Assembly: GCA_052148155.1 (NCBI GenBank)
Contig: JBKQIY010000245.1
Coordinates: 1 to 6,432, forward strand
Length of the DNA: 6,432 bases
Reading direction: 5' to 3'
DNA from: JBBQER01 sp052148155
GTDB taxonomy: Bacteria; Actinomycetota; Acidimicrobiia; IMCC26256; PALSA-610
Part shown: one piece after another, positions 5,355-6,432 of the stretch
How the letters are laid out: each line of letters starts with the position of its first letter
How positions within the stretch are numbered: the stretch's first letter is position 1
Translations under genes and position numbers: made by a program
The notes under the pieces: model-generated
Databases searched by the model: none
What the model was told of the DNA's origin: nothing
Seen by the model: only the letters and a program-made list of their open reading frames with translations

Positions 5355-6285
5355 CGGGTCACCTCGCCGCTGATCGGGAGCGTGCCGAGTTTCCGCGCCG
5401 CGTAAGCGAGCAACTCGGGAGCGGCGGACAAATACCAGTAGGTGGATCTCGGATCGCGATGACCGAGATAGGTCGACAACGCCGGCAGCCGGGCTTCGAT
5501 GTCGTCTCCGTTGCGATACCAGCCGGTCAGCGTGGCGACCGCGAAAGTATGGCGAAGATCATGAATTCTCGGTCGGTGCGGGGCGCCGACCCCAATTGGC
5601 GCGGTGTCACACAACCGGCGGAACACGTCTTGCACGACCGGGTAGATGAGCTCGGTGCCGCGGATCGAACTGAACAGGCGGGTCGTCGTGCGTTCTACGC
5701 GTAGCAGCCGGTCACGGCTCTCGACGTAACGGTCGAGCGCGGCGAGGGTGTCGGACCGCACCGGCACAAGGCGCGACTTACCGAACTTCGACTGGCGGAT
5801 CACGAGCACCCCCTGGTCTCGGTCGATATCGCCGGGTTCGAGACGCAACGCCTCACCGACACGCATCCCGGTCGCGGCAAGCAACCCGAGCAACGTTTCA
5901 TGGGTCGCAGCGGGAACCCGCCAACGCAGGTTCCTGGCCGCTGCGAGCAACGATTCGATGTCGGTCGGGGTGAACAGGAACGGCGGCCGCCACCGTTGCT
6001 TCATCGGGATCAACCCGAGCGGCGGGATCTCGGTGCACTCATCGATGCCGGCCATGTGGCGGGCGAACCCGCGGGTATCCCGATCCTGCGAGCACCATTC
6101 GTCGTCGCGGGGTCGACACCATCGGTTGCCCATGCGATCGCGGCTTCGATCGTGACCGTGGTCGCGTCGATCGAGTCGAGATAGGCAACAAAGCGTGGAA
6201 GCAGCCGATGTGCTTGGTCGAGGTTGTGGCCGAGCAGGCGCCGCAACCGAAGGTACTCGTCGGCGATGTCAGCGAGGGCGCTCAC
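5351..6285 (-). pseudogene. Tyrosine recombinase, middle of a RIT trio (RitB position), one-base frameshift
   Basis: The gene starts at GTG 6285 with AGGAG at 6293-6297, seven bases upstream, and overlaps the preceding stop as GTGA. The first 62 codons give the N-terminal core-binding helices, through AIAWATDGVDPATT. Protein-like reading then moves to another frame at about 6098-6102 and continues EWCSQDRDTRGFARHM to the TGA at 5351-5353. The span is 935 bases, one short of a multiple of three; a restored base gives 311 residues. In that numbering the catalytic set is complete: R142 (TGMRVGEA), K170, H242 and R245 (HDLRH), H276 (LGHRD) and Y285 (STYWYL). No classical slippery heptamer is visible at the shift, so programmed frameshifting looks unlikely. 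As sequenced, the main frame yields only a 91-residue stub, unless translation restarts at ATG 6133, which would give 260 residues with the whole catalytic domain. Real inactivation or a single-base sequencing error are both possible. Confidence 0.8.
5359..5365 (-). promoter_or_regulatory. Ribosome binding site of the third recombinase
   Basis: GAGGTGA on the minus strand, four bases before ATG 5354 and inside the end of the second recombinase gene. It supports the ATGA-overlap start and translational coupling. Confidence 0.6.
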
Positions 6286-6432
6286 CGCTGCACTCCTGGC
6301 CAGGGCCGCGCGACCTGTCGCAGCGTGTCGAGATCGACCTTCGCGTAGATCGCTGTGGTGGCCAGATCACGGTGACGGAGCACTTGGCTGACCTCGATGA
6401 TCGTCGAACCCCTGCGCAACAACTCCGCAGCG
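6282..6432 (-). CDS. Tyrosine recombinase C-terminus, first of a RIT trio (RitA position), cut by the window edge
   Basis: Only the last 49 residues are present, reading from 6431 to the TGA at 6282-6284. They carry the end of the catalytic domain: H20 in VLRHRD and the nucleophile Y29 in TTAIYAKVD, nine residues apart, the same spacing as in the two downstream recombinases. The first half of the fragment (AAELLRRGSTIIEVSQVL) is the helix preceding box II. The family usually has LGH; here the residue before His is Arg, a tolerated change. The stop overlaps the GTG start of the next gene by four bases. Partial only because the window ends. Confidence 0.85.
   Translation of the reverse strand, partial: AAELLRRGSTIIEVSQVLRHRDLATTAIYAKVDLDTLRQVARPWPGVQR
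6293..6297 (-). promoter_or_regulatory. Ribosome binding site of the second recombinase (GTG start)
   Basis: AGGAG on the minus strand, seven bases before GTG 6285 and within the last codons of the first recombinase. It decides for the GTG start that gives the 4-bp GTGA overlap. Confidence 0.7.

Larger units (their letters stand above)
4228..6432 (-). mobile_element. Recombinase-in-trio (RIT) element, partial; right end outside the window
   Basis: Three tyrosine recombinase genes lie head to tail on the minus strand, each overlapping the next by four bases (GTGA at 6282-6285, ATGA at 5351-5354). RIT elements are a known class of mobile DNA defined by three such genes in the same direction, bounded by inverted repeats. 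The left boundary is taken as the palindrome at 4228-4259, because an istB gene is cut there. The opposite terminus and the 5' part of the first recombinase are not in the window. Expected length is roughly 3 kb. The four-base overlaps indicate translational coupling. The exact left end (within 4228-4275) is uncertain. Confidence 0.75.

Noticed and set aside
6095..6105. Programmed -1 frameshift in the middle recombinase
   Set aside because: No slippery heptamer of the X-XXY-YYZ type and no A-rich run is present at the shift; mutation or sequence error is simpler.

Overview
The window looks like accessory DNA from a high-GC Gram-positive bacterium, most likely an actinobacterium. The codon use is GC-rich, the recombinases and the small membrane proteins have an actinobacterial flavour, and there are strong GGAGG-type ribosome binding sites with GTG as well as ATG starts. 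The genus cannot be told from the sequence.

Layout, left to right. (1) Positions 120-1424, plus strand: a complete FabF/KAS II-type beta-ketoacyl-ACP synthase with the full Cys-His-His set; its pathway partners, if any, lie left of the window. (2) About 1425-2298: gene-poor, decayed DNA. It holds an antisense P-loop ATPase start that breaks off at the synthase stop codon, a short antisense C-terminal-like frame, one copy of a diverged 62-bp repeat, and a weak plus-strand coding-like stretch. (3) Positions 2299-3898, minus strand: three unrecognised membrane-protein genes. These are a zinc-ribbon protein with four membrane segments, a 57-residue protein with two membrane segments, and a two-segment protein broken by a one-base frameshift. 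(4) Positions 3922-4233, minus strand: the C-terminal part of a degenerate IS21-type IstB ATPase, truncated exactly where the next element begins. The second copy of the diverged repeat sits at its tail. (5) About 4228-6432, minus strand: three consecutive tyrosine recombinase genes joined by 4-bp stop/start overlaps, which is the organisation of a 'recombinase in trio' (RIT) element. Only the last 49 residues of the first recombinase are inside the window, the second has a one-base frameshift, and the third is intact. The left end of the element carries a 14-bp-arm palindrome, three direct copies of a TATGCCGA-type motif and a 12-bp inverted repeat that runs into the stop codon of the third recombinase.

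The simplest reading is a biosynthetic or lipid gene (the ketosynthase) bordered by a mobile-element graveyard: an IS21-type element decayed, and a RIT element then inserted into its istB gene. The three recombinases are expected to be translated together and to act on the ends of their own element. Two genes share the same defect (one base missing), so either both are decaying or the sequence carries single-base errors.
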